Source: Deltaproteobacteria bacterium
GTDB taxonomy: Bacteria; Desulfobacterota; Desulfobacteria; Desulfobacterales; JAFDCJ01
Direction of reading: 5' to 3'
NCBI GenBank assembly: GCA_024277475.1
Contig: JAJRVC010000523.1
Span: 1-5,424, forward strand
Length of the DNA: 5,424 nt
Numbering within the stretch: the stretch's first letter is position 1; the number at the start of each line of letters is the position of its first letter. Positions 1 through 5,424 of the stretch are shown here, piece after piece. The notes beneath the pieces are model-generated. The model did not search any database, was not told the DNA's origin, and worked only from the letters and a program-made list of their open reading frames with translations. The translations under genes were made by a program, and so were the position numbers.

Positions 1-239
1 CCGTCATCGCCGCCGCTGTCACCGTCATCGCCGCCGCTGTCACCGTCATCGCCGCCGCTGTCACCGTCATCGCCGCCGCTGTCACCGTCATCGCCGCCGC
101 TGTCACCGTCATCGCCGCCGCTGTCGCCGTCATCGCCACCGCTGTCACCGTCATCGCCACCGCTGTCACCGTCATCGCCACCACTGTCACCGTCATCGCC
201 ACCACTGTCACCGTCATCGCCACCACTGTCACCGTCATC
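1..239 (-). repeat. 21-bp coding tandem repeat, 11 full copies plus a partial one
   Basis: On the plus strand the unit is ccgtcatcgccgccgctgtc plus a. Complete units start at 1, 22, 43, 64, 85, 106, 127, 148, 169, 190 and 211, and a partial unit starts at 232. The array continues beyond the left edge. There are no insertions or deletions and the unit is a multiple of three, so the heptapeptide frame is kept. Base differences are few and ordered: units 1-6 have gccgccgct, units 7-8 gccaccgct, units 9-11 gccaccact, and unit 6 ends in g instead of a. All of these are synonymous on the minus strand. There are no spacers, so this is a minisatellite inside a gene, not a CRISPR array. Confidence 0.95.
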
Positions 240-401
240 TGCGAAGACAATGGATGCCTTATACCACCCTGATTTGGTATTGGTATTAAAGCGATAGGGC
301 AACGCCACCAGGGTAAGCACCATCAGTGCGATTAAAACAAGTGTGCCGAAGCGGCTGCTAAATTTACTCAACCAGTTTTGAAAAATTGTTGTTGGAATCA
401 T
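1..401 (-). CDS. Membrane-anchored or exported protein with perfect acidic DDGDSGG heptad repeats (3' part outside window)
   Basis: I do not recognise a family. The frame opens with ATG at 401 on the minus strand behind a strong Shine-Dalgarno sequence and stays open to the left edge, giving 133 complete residues; the stop codon lies outside the window. Residues 1-19 are short and basic (K13, R17). Residues 20-35 (GTLVLIALMVLTLVAL) form one hydrophobic segment fitting a signal peptide or signal anchor, with a possible cleavage region near VFA at 52-54. From residue 55 on, the protein is only DDGDSGG, 11 complete copies plus DD. The region has three Asp per seven residues and no basic residue, so it should be highly acidic, flexible and possibly cation-binding. 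That role is inferred from composition alone, with spacing reminiscent of, but not matching, Ca-binding loops. The gene is divergent from the kinase genes and separated from them by 770 bp, so a shared operon is excluded. The hydrophobic segment, ribosome binding site and intact frame argue for a real gene. Confidence 0.8.
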   Translation of the reverse strand, partial: MIPTTIFQNWLSKFSSRFGTLVLIALMVLTLVALPYRFNTNTKSGWYKASIVFADDGDSGGDDGDSGGDDGDSGGDDGDSGGDDGDSGGDDGDSGGDDGDSGGDDGDSGGDDGDSGGDDGDSGGDDGDSGGDD

Positions 402-413
402 GCTCGCCTCCTT
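402..413 (-). promoter_or_regulatory. Strong ribosome binding site for the acidic repeat protein
   Basis: Read on the minus strand, AAGGAGG (413 to 407) is followed by a five-base spacer CGAGC and then ATG at 401. This is a near-ideal Shine-Dalgarno sequence and fixes the start of the leftward gene. It is the only strong ribosome binding site in the window. Confidence 0.85.
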
Positions 414-513
414 TTTTTATTTGTGTTTACCCAGATAACGTTCAGCGGCATGTTTTTTATCCCTCAACTTAGAATTTTTTTTCTGCGATCCGGAAAACCA
501 CCTATCGAAACCA

Positions 514-543
514 TTGACACTTCACATTTCAGCTTCATAACAT
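514..543 (+). promoter_or_regulatory. Candidate sigma70-type promoter reading right
   Basis: TTGACA at 514-519 matches the -35 consensus perfectly. After an 18-base spacer, TAACAT at 538-543 matches four of six positions of the -10 consensus. Transcription would begin near 550. No protein gene follows directly; a hairpin with a T run lies at 575-600. Promoters read by eye in AT-rich DNA are often false, so this is weak. Confidence 0.3.
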
Positions 544-574
544 CTTTAAATTAGCGCCTTGAAACTTCTATAAC

Positions 575-600
575 CTACTGTATACATAGTAGTTTTTTTT
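575..600 (+). terminator. Terminator-like hairpin with an eight-T run
   Basis: ctactgt (575-581) can pair with atagtag (586-592) across a four-base loop (atac), including one G-U pair. Eight T residues follow at 593-600. The stem is short and AT-rich, so termination would be weak. No plus-strand protein gene lies upstream, so it would end only a short RNA from the candidate promoter at 514-543, or it is a chance structure. Confidence 0.3.
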
Positions 601-622
601 GATTTCAAATTTGCTCTGGGAA

Positions 623-765
623 TGGAATGGTGGAACGATGGTCCACCGCAGGCGGATCAAAATGATGTTAATCATTTTTATTTTATCGTCAATCCCGCCG
701 GTGGGGGGGCCATTAATCTCTCCGAAGCGTAAGCGTTACTCTGCGAGCCGGAGGCCACCATTCCA
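623..765. repeat. Palindrome-dense element with 11-bp inverted ends
   Basis: tggaatggtgg (623-633) is the exact reverse complement of ccaccattcca (755-765). Inside lie more inverted pairs: ggtgga/tccacc (629-634/642-647, 7-base loop), a near-palindrome tccaccgcaggcgga (642-656), aaaatgat/atcatttt (659-666/671-678, loop gtta), cccgccggtggg (694-705) and ctccg/cggag (720-724/749-753). No coding frame of interest and no obvious target-site duplication are seen at the ends. It could be a MITE-like or REP-like dispersed element, or a structured RNA. The inverted repeats are read directly; the element class is inference. Confidence 0.45.
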
Positions 766-1000
766 GCACTTCAATTGGAACGAAGCCCCTAAGTTCCCGG
801 ATAAACAGGAAAAAATAGGCACCAAGACACAAAGTGAAACTTAGGGCACGGTTTTCTTGATGATTAAACCAGCCGTCTTGGCAGCCGGCCGGAACAGCGA
901 ACCGCAGGATATCGAAACAGTCTAATACGTACGAATCCCTCAGGGTCAACTTTCCAAATAGTGCTTGAAAATCAGGCTGATTTTTGTCATACCTAAGGGT

Positions 1001-1056
1001 TATAATCCGGGTAAACCGGCAAAAACTTACTAAAGGCCCAAACCCGGACAAACCGG
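1001..1056 (+). promoter_or_regulatory. TATAAT hexamer with paired CCGG-N5-CCGG motifs
   Basis: TATAAT at 1001-1006 is a perfect -10 hexamer, but I find no good -35 at 15-19 bases upstream. Immediately after it comes CCGG-gtaaa-CCGG (1007-1019). A second copy, CCGG-acaaa-CCGG, sits at 1044-1056, 37 bases downstream. The two match at 11 of 13 positions. Their place directly after the -10 hexamer would suit an operator for the kinase gene that begins at 1172, but this is inference from position and symmetry only. Confidence 0.25.
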
Positions 1057-1115
1057 AAATAAGAAAATACAAGCATCACCTGATCTTAAAATTGGGCCAA
1101 ATAAATTCCAAATTG

Positions 1116-1164
1116 CAATATCCAAAACTCAAATAAGATCAAAGGCCAATTGTTTTGGATTTTG
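1116..1164. repeat. Inverted repeat in the A-rich leader before the first kinase
   Basis: atccaaaac (1120-1128) and gttttggat (1152-1160) are exact reverse complements. After one T-T mismatch, caa (1116-1118) also pairs with ttg (1162-1164). The loop is 23 bases. The structure ends eight bases before the ATG at 1172, where no Shine-Dalgarno sequence is visible. The surrounding DNA (about 1089-1140) is made of ccaaa/caaat-type words typical of degenerate intergenic repeats, so the symmetry may come from that origin. Confidence 0.4.
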
Positions 1165-1171
1165 AATTTTT

Positions 1172-3580
1172 ATGCTTAAAAAAGCAGCCAAATACCGATC
1201 CGAATTCCGTCTTGTGATCCTGATCGCCGTATGTGTGTTTATAATCGAGGCCTTTGTAGGGGTTGTTCTTTCTTTCACACCGTCTTACTCAATCTGGCAT
1301 CATGAACTTATTGATGCCGTCCTGCTCGTCATTCTTCTTTCTCCGATTCTTTATTTCTTATTTTTTCGTCCGATGGTTCAACATATTGAAAAACGCAGGC
1401 AACTGGAGGAGAAATTACAAAGGGAAAGGAACTGCCTTGAGGACCTGGTGAATGAGCGCACCGCGGAACTTTCCGAGGCCAATGACAAACTTAAGCAGGA
1501 AATCATCGAGCACAAAATAGCCGAAGATTTGTTGCAGGAACGAACCGTCGATCTTGACGATCGCATCAGAGAAATACAGTGCCTGTACCGGATTGCCAAG
1601 TTCATGGAGGAGCCCGACCGTTCATGGGAGGAATTGCTGCAAATGGCGGTAGACCTGATCCCCTTCGCCTGGCTGGACCCCGGGAATTTAGCAATACAAG
1701 TTTTACTGGACGGCCGTGAGTTTAAAACTAAGAATTTCAAGAAAACCAGCCTGAAACATGTCGATTTTATCACCGTCAATGGCGAACAAATCGGAATCAT
1801 CACGGTCTGTTGCCTGGCCGGTAAAACATCTCCCCAGGATGCAATTTTTTTGAATCAGCGGCACCAATTGATCGCCAACGTCGCCGAGCAGATCGGAATA
1901 ATGGTTCTGCAGCGACGCACCCAGGCAGCTCTGCGGAATAGTGAACGAACCTACCGTACGGTTGCGGAAAATCTGCATGAAGGTATCTGGTTTATTGATC
2001 AAAACGAAGTCACCACCTATGTCAACCCCCGTATGGCGGATATGTTGGGCTATACAGTCGATGAAATGATGGGCCAACGCTTGTTTTCCTTCATGGATGA
2101 GCGCGGCATTGAACTTTGTCAACAGAATTTGGAACGTCGTAAGCAAGGCATCAAAGAACAGCACGATTTTGAGTTGCTCCGCAAGGATGGTAAGCGGATT
2201 TACACCAGCATGGAAACTACTCCGGTTACCGATGCGCAAGGAAACTACATGGGGGCGCTGGCCAGTGTGGCGGACATCACGGAACGTAAAAACATCGAGA
2301 AGGAACTGCAAAAAGCAAAAATTTATCTGGAAAAACGGGTTGAAGAGCGTACGGCTGAAATTGCACTGGCCAACAAAACTCTGAAAGGGGAAATCGAAGA
2401 TCGTAAGCTGGCCGAGCAGAGATTGCAGCAAAGCAGGACCATGCTCCAAGCGGTATTTAACGGAATTGCAGACCCGCTGGTCCTCGTCGATCGTAATCTG
2501 GTGGTTAAAATAATCAATCAGGCTGCCGCCGATTACTACAAGATTGTGGATAATCAGGATGCCGTCGGGATGGTCTTTTGGGAAGCCAGGCAAGAATCCG
2601 ACCTTTTCAATAATTGTGAAATGCCGGCAGCGGTACTGAACAATCAAATTATCTCTTTTGAGCGCAAAGGATTTAGGGAACCGGATCGGCTGGAACGGGT
2701 TTTCATCTATCCGGTGAAGGGGAAAAAGGGATCTTTCGGCGATGCCATTATTCACGTTACCGATATTACCGAGGAACGGCGGATCGAAAAACAGCTTATC
2801 CAGAGTGAAAAAATGGCATCCCTGGGCATCCTGGTGACCAGCATTGCTCACGAAATCAACAATCCCAACAGTTTTGTCACGTTTAACATACCGATTTTAG
2901 AAGAATATATCGAAGCGCTGATACCCTTTGCGGATGAATATGCCGCGAAGCATCCGGATTTGGAATTGTTCAATATGTCCTACCCGGAATTTCGTGCAGA
3001 CATCGATAAACTGCTGAAAAATATCAAACACGGCTCCGAGCGGATCAGCTCGTTTGTGTCCAATCTGCGTGAATTTGCCCAATTCAACGGCAGAAGACCT
3101 AAACAATGGGTTGAGCTCAAAACCGTGATCGAAAAAGTCCTGTCTATCTGCGGCAGTAACATTAAAAAGAGGATTAAATCTTTCAATTTACAGATTCCGA
3201 ATGACTTTCCGTCTATTTTTACGGATCCGGGTGTTCTGGAGCAGGTGCTGCTCAATCTTCTGGTGAATGCATCTCAGGCGGCGGACAAAAAGAAATCCTG
3301 GGTAAAATTGAGCGCTGCTTCCGGAGACAACTGGCAGGATCATACCATCATCGAAATCAGCGATAATGGATGCGGAATCGATGAAAAAACGAAACAGCAC
3401 ATATTCAATCCGTTTTTTACCACCAAATCTCCGGCGGACGGGACCGGTCTGGGACTGTATGTCTGTCATAACCTGATCCAGAGTATCGGAGGGTATATTG
3501 ATGTGGAGAGCGAACCTGGCCACGGCAGTATCTTCAGGGTTATACTACCTGACAAAGATTACAGGAAACAACCGAGGTGA
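1172..3580 (+). CDS. Membrane-bound sensor histidine kinase (GAF-like, PAS-PAS, HisKA, HATPase), 802 aa
   Basis: Autophosphorylating sensor kinase of a two-component system; its receiver partner is not in the window. Residues 13-34 and 47-65 are membrane helices with only about 12 residues between them, so it has essentially no periplasmic sensor. An ERTAEL-type coiled coil (70-135) leads to a GAF-like region (about 136-248), a PAS domain (255-375), a second ERTAEL coiled coil (380-423) and a second PAS domain (425-535). The DHp domain carries the H box SIAHEINNP with phospho-acceptor H560 and E561/N564 in the E-x-x-N phosphatase arrangement. The ATPase domain shows the N box NLLVNASQA (N695, N699), G1 DNGCG (731-735), F box PFFTTK (747-752) and G2 GTGLGL (757-762). 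All catalytic boxes are intact. An in-frame TGA at 1163 makes ATG 1172 the first possible ATG; no clear ribosome binding site precedes it. The input domains must sense cytoplasmic or membrane signals; the ligand is unknown. Confidence 0.95.
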   Translation: MLKKAAKYRSEFRLVILIAVCVFIIEAFVGVVLSFTPSYSIWHHELIDAVLLVILLSPILYFLFFRPMVQHIEKRRQLEEKLQRERNCLEDLVNERTAELSEANDKLKQEIIEHKIAEDLLQERTVDLDDRIREIQCLYRIAKFMEEPDRSWEELLQMAVDLIPFAWLDPGNLAIQVLLDGREFKTKNFKKTSLKHVDFITVNGEQIGIITVCCLAGKTSPQDAIFLNQRHQLIANVAEQIGIMVLQRRTQAALRNSERTYRTVAENLHEGIWFIDQNEVTTYVNPRMADMLGYTVDEMMGQRLFSFMDERGIELCQQNLERRKQGIKEQHDFELLRKDGKRIYTSMETTPVTDAQGNYMGALASVADITERKNIEKELQKAKIYLEKRVEERTAEIALANKTLKGEIEDRKLAEQRLQQSRTMLQAVFNGIADPLVLVDRNLVVKIINQAAADYYKIVDNQDAVGMVFWEARQESDLFNNCEMPAAVLNNQIISFERKGFREPDRLERVFIYPVKGKKGSFGDAIIHVTDITEERRIEKQLIQSEKMASLGILVTSIAHEINNPNSFVTFNIPILEEYIEALIPFADEYAAKHPDLELFNMSYPEFRADIDKLLKNIKHGSERISSFVSNLREFAQFNGRRPKQWVELKTVIEKVLSICGSNIKKRIKSFNLQIPNDFPSIFTDPGVLEQVLLNLLVNASQAADKKKSWVKLSAASGDNWQDHTIIEISDNGCGIDEKTKQHIFNPFFTTKSPADGTGLGLYVCHNLIQSIGGYIDVESEPGHGSIFRVILPDKDYRKQPR

Positions 3581-3701
3581 GGGAATTAAGCTTACAATTG
3601 CTTCGATCCTTAAACTTTCAGCTTTCAGCCTTGGATTTTGAGCATCTTTTGCTTTCAGCCTTGAGCTTTCAACTTTGAGCTTATTTGCCGAAGGCCCAAT
3701 C
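3581..3701. repeat. Intergenic spacer of degenerate ctttcagc / ctttgagc repeats
   Basis: The 121 bp between the kinase genes contains repeated short words, mainly from 3614 to 3682: gctttcagccttg occurs at 3621-3633 and again at 3651-3663, with variants actttcagctttcag, gagctttcaactttgagctt and ttttgagc around them. No strong terminator hairpin is seen between the genes, so read-through is possible. The repeat type resembles degenerate short-word arrays common in intergenic DNA of this kind of bacterium (my recollection, not checked). Confidence 0.6.
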
Positions 3702-5424
3702 ATGACCTTTAAAAAGAACACACACCCAGGCCGGAGGCCGAAATTTCCGGCAATACCATGGCGGATGCATCTGCTGGTGGCGGGCGTCGGTCTCATCGTC
3801 ATCGGCATCGTGGCTTACGGGCTTTATATCGGTGAACGGTTAAACGCGCTGGATGAGCCCCTGATAAATGCCGTCATGGAAATACAATTGGAGGCAGAGG
3901 CTTCCGATCTCTGGTTCAGGGAAGTCCTCCAGGGCAATCTGGTTGTAGACCTCAAGACCATCTGGCAGCCTCTGGAGCAATCCGTATGGTACCTGCATGC
4001 CATCCTGCAAGACAGCAAAATCCGCAATAAGTTCTACATCCACTTTAAGGACGATGATACACACGAACTGATCGAACGCGTTAAACAAAGGCTGGCTGCG
4101 CTTAAAAAAATCACCGAATTAATTGTTGCAACCACTGAAACATCCGGTTCAGCCGCAGGGCTCCGGTTGCGCTATGAAGAAGCAATCGGGGAATTTCTTG
4201 ATCAGGTCGACCAACTGGAAGGCAGGCTTCTGACCATCAAGGCGAAAAACATACGGCATTTTCGCTATCTCCATCTGATTTTAATTGGGTCCAGTGTCGT
4301 CCTGTTCTTTTTCATAAGTCTTGCTTTTCAGTTTTTTGTGCGTCGCAGAAAGAAGGACTATCAGGCCCTCAAAGAAGCCAAGCAAGGGCTGGAGAGGGAA
4401 AACGCCGAACGTGTCAGGGCGCAAACGGAATTACGAAAAGCCCACCAGGAGCTTGAAAAAAGGGTCTTCCAACGCACTGCGGAGCTGTCCCTGTCGAATG
4501 AAAAGCTAAAAGAGGAAATCGCGGAACGTAAACGGGTTGAGGAACAACTGCAACAGAACAAATCCATGCTGCAGGGGGTATTCGATGGAATTCCGGATTC
4601 ATTGATGTTGATGGACAGGCACATGGACCTCAAAATGATCAACAAATCGGCTGCCGCCTATTACAAAGTTGGAAAACTTCAGGACGTCATTGGCAAACAC
4701 TGTTATCGGGTTGTCGGCAAATCGACTTTCTGTAAAGACTGCCGTATTCGGGATGCCGTCACAAGTAACTGCAAAATTAGTTTTGAACGCAAAGGGTTCA
4801 GGGATCCTGAAAGAACTGAGCAGGTGAGCGTATATCCTTTGGAGGGCAAAAACGGCAGTTCCGGCGATGCCATTATTCGGGTCATTGATATTACGGAAAC
4901 CCGGCTTTTTGAACGGCGACTTATCCAGAGTGAAAAAATGGCCTCGTTGGGCTTCATGGTGTCCAGTATTGCCCATGAAATTAACAATCCCAACAATTTC
5001 ATTTCTTTTAACATACCAATTTTAAAGGATTACATTGAGGAATTGGTCCCTATTATCGACCAATTCGCGGCTGATTGTCCGGATCTGGAATTTTGCCACA
5101 TGGGCTACCGGGAGTTTCGCGAAGACATTTTCAAACTGATAGACAACATTAAAAACGGTTCCGATCGGATCAGCTCATTTGTAACCAACTTGCGCGAGTT
5201 CTCCCAGGGCAACACTGACCAGCTTAAAAAACAGGTGGATTTTAAATCCGTTGTTGAAAAAGTGATCTCCATTTGCGGTAAAAAACTAAAGAGATCGGTT
5301 AAATCCTTTGAAATGAATATTCCGTCGGATCTGCCGCAAATCTACACCGCACCGCATGCTCTGGAGCAGATTTTGCTCAATCTTCTTACCAATGCCGCCC
5401 AGGCAGTCGACAAAAAAGAGTCCC
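3702..5424 (+). CDS. Sensor histidine kinase with helical periplasmic domain and Cys-rich PAS (3' end outside window)
   Basis: The frame is open from ATG 3702 to the right edge, giving 574 complete residues. GAAGG seven bases before the ATG is a modest ribosome binding site; the upstream frame is closed by TGA at 3639. Residues 23-43 and 190-212 are membrane helices enclosing about 145 periplasmic residues that look all-helical (for example EIQLEAEASDLWFREVLQG), like the four-helix-bundle sensors of kinases and chemoreceptors. A coiled coil (216-287, with QRTAEL) leads to one PAS domain (288-400) with C334, C344, C347 and C357. The DHp domain has the H box SIAHEINNP with phospho-acceptor H425 and E426/N429. 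The N box NLLTNAAQA (N560, N564) begins the ATPase domain, which the window cuts before G1. It lies 121 bp downstream of, and parallel to, a paralogous kinase and is probably co-transcribed with it. Signal and response regulator are unknown. Confidence 0.93.
   Translation, partial: MTFKKNTHPGRRPKFPAIPWRMHLLVAGVGLIVIGIVAYGLYIGERLNALDEPLINAVMEIQLEAEASDLWFREVLQGNLVVDLKTIWQPLEQSVWYLHAILQDSKIRNKFYIHFKDDDTHELIERVKQRLAALKKITELIVATTETSGSAAGLRLRYEEAIGEFLDQVDQLEGRLLTIKAKNIRHFRYLHLILIGSSVVLFFFISLAFQFFVRRRKKDYQALKEAKQGLERENAERVRAQTELRKAHQELEKRVFQRTAELSLSNEKLKEEIAERKRVEEQLQQNKSMLQGVFDGIPDSLMLMDRHMDLKMINKSAAAYYKVGKLQDVIGKHCYRVVGKSTFCKDCRIRDAVTSNCKISFERKGFRDPERTEQVSVYPLEGKNGSSGDAIIRVIDITETRLFERRLIQSEKMASLGFMVSSIAHEINNPNNFISFNIPILKDYIEELVPIIDQFAADCPDLEFCHMGYREFREDIFKLIDNIKNGSDRISSFVTNLREFSQGNTDQLKKQVDFKSVVEKVISICGKKLKRSVKSFEMNIPSDLPQIYTAPHALEQILLNLLTNAAQAVDKKES

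Larger units (their letters stand above)
402..1171. other. Long divergent intergenic region without a convincing protein gene
   Basis: These 770 bp separate the leftward acidic repeat gene from the rightward kinase gene. The open frames here begin at TTG, lack ribosome binding sites and encode low-complexity sequence that resembles no family I know. What I do see is described separately: a candidate promoter and hairpin at 514-600, an inverted-ended palindromic element at 623-765, a TATAAT plus CCGG pair at 1001-1056, and an A-rich inverted repeat at 1116-1164. Between 766 and 1000 I see only a CCGGCCGG palindrome (885-892) and no gene or clear signal. Confidence 0.6.

Noticed and set aside
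1..239. CRISPR array
   Set aside because: Units are directly adjacent with no spacers, are 21 bp and in frame with a protein repeat.
577..592. LexA/SOS-box-like sequence TACTGTATACATAGTA
   Set aside because: It has a good left half (TACTGTATA) but no matching right half at proper spacing, and it also fits the terminator-like hairpin.
599..844. 81-residue open frame on the plus strand
   Set aside because: It starts with TTG inside a T run, has no ribosome binding site, and covers the palindromic element; its Arg-rich sequence follows from the repeats.
932..938. Start of a T7-type promoter (taatacg)
   Set aside because: Only the first seven bases match and the rest diverges; no phage genes are nearby.
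713..1072. 119-residue open frame on the minus strand
   Set aside because: TTG start, no convincing ribosome binding site, no recognisable domain, and overlap with the inverted-ended element.
1703..2851. 382-residue antisense open frame within the first kinase gene
   Set aside because: The sense frame carries intact PAS and H-box motifs; the antisense product has no domain and is a codon-usage shadow.
3581..3625. Terminator of the first kinase gene
   Set aside because: Only 4-5 bp AT-rich stems (aagc/gctt, ttaag/cttaa) can be drawn and no T run follows, so no terminator is called.

Overview
The window looks like chromosomal DNA from a Gram-negative, environmental bacterium, most likely a Desulfobacterota (deltaproteobacterial sulfate-reducer-like) lineage. 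This is an inference from the style of the two histidine kinases (ERTAEL coiled-coil linkers, an HEINNPN H box followed by an extended helix, a Cys-containing PAS) and from the long, degenerate-repeat-filled intergenic DNA. No rRNA, tRNA or other taxonomic marker is present.

Layout. Positions 1-401 (minus strand) hold the 5' part of a gene for a membrane-anchored or exported protein. It consists of a short cytoplasmic N-terminus, one hydrophobic segment, and then a perfect acidic heptapeptide repeat (DDGDSGG) that runs off the left edge. The DNA under it is a 21-bp tandem repeat. Positions 402-1171 contain no convincing protein gene. This stretch carries a strong ribosome binding site for the leftward gene, a candidate rightward promoter followed about 30 bp later by a terminator-like hairpin, a palindrome-dense element of about 143 bp with 11-bp inverted ends, a TATAAT hexamer next to a pair of CCGG-N5-CCGG motifs, and an A-rich leader with an inverted repeat just before the next start codon.

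Positions 1172-3580 encode a complete 802-residue hybrid-sensor histidine kinase: two membrane helices with almost no loop, a GAF-like region, two PAS domains, DHp and ATPase domains. After a 121-bp gap made of short CTTTCAGC-type repeats, positions 3702-5424 encode the first 574 residues of a second histidine kinase. It has a helical periplasmic sensor of about 145 residues, one PAS domain with a cysteine cluster, and a DHp domain very similar to that of the first kinase. The window ends inside its ATPase domain.

The two kinases are tandem paralogues. Their C-terminal PAS-DHp halves align without gaps over long stretches, while their input halves are unrelated. They probably feed the same or closely related response regulators from different signals, but no receiver-domain gene is in the window. 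I see no mobile element genes, CRISPR array or defence system. The points most worth a second look are the acidic repeat gene, the inverted-ended hairpin element, and the divergence of the two kinases.
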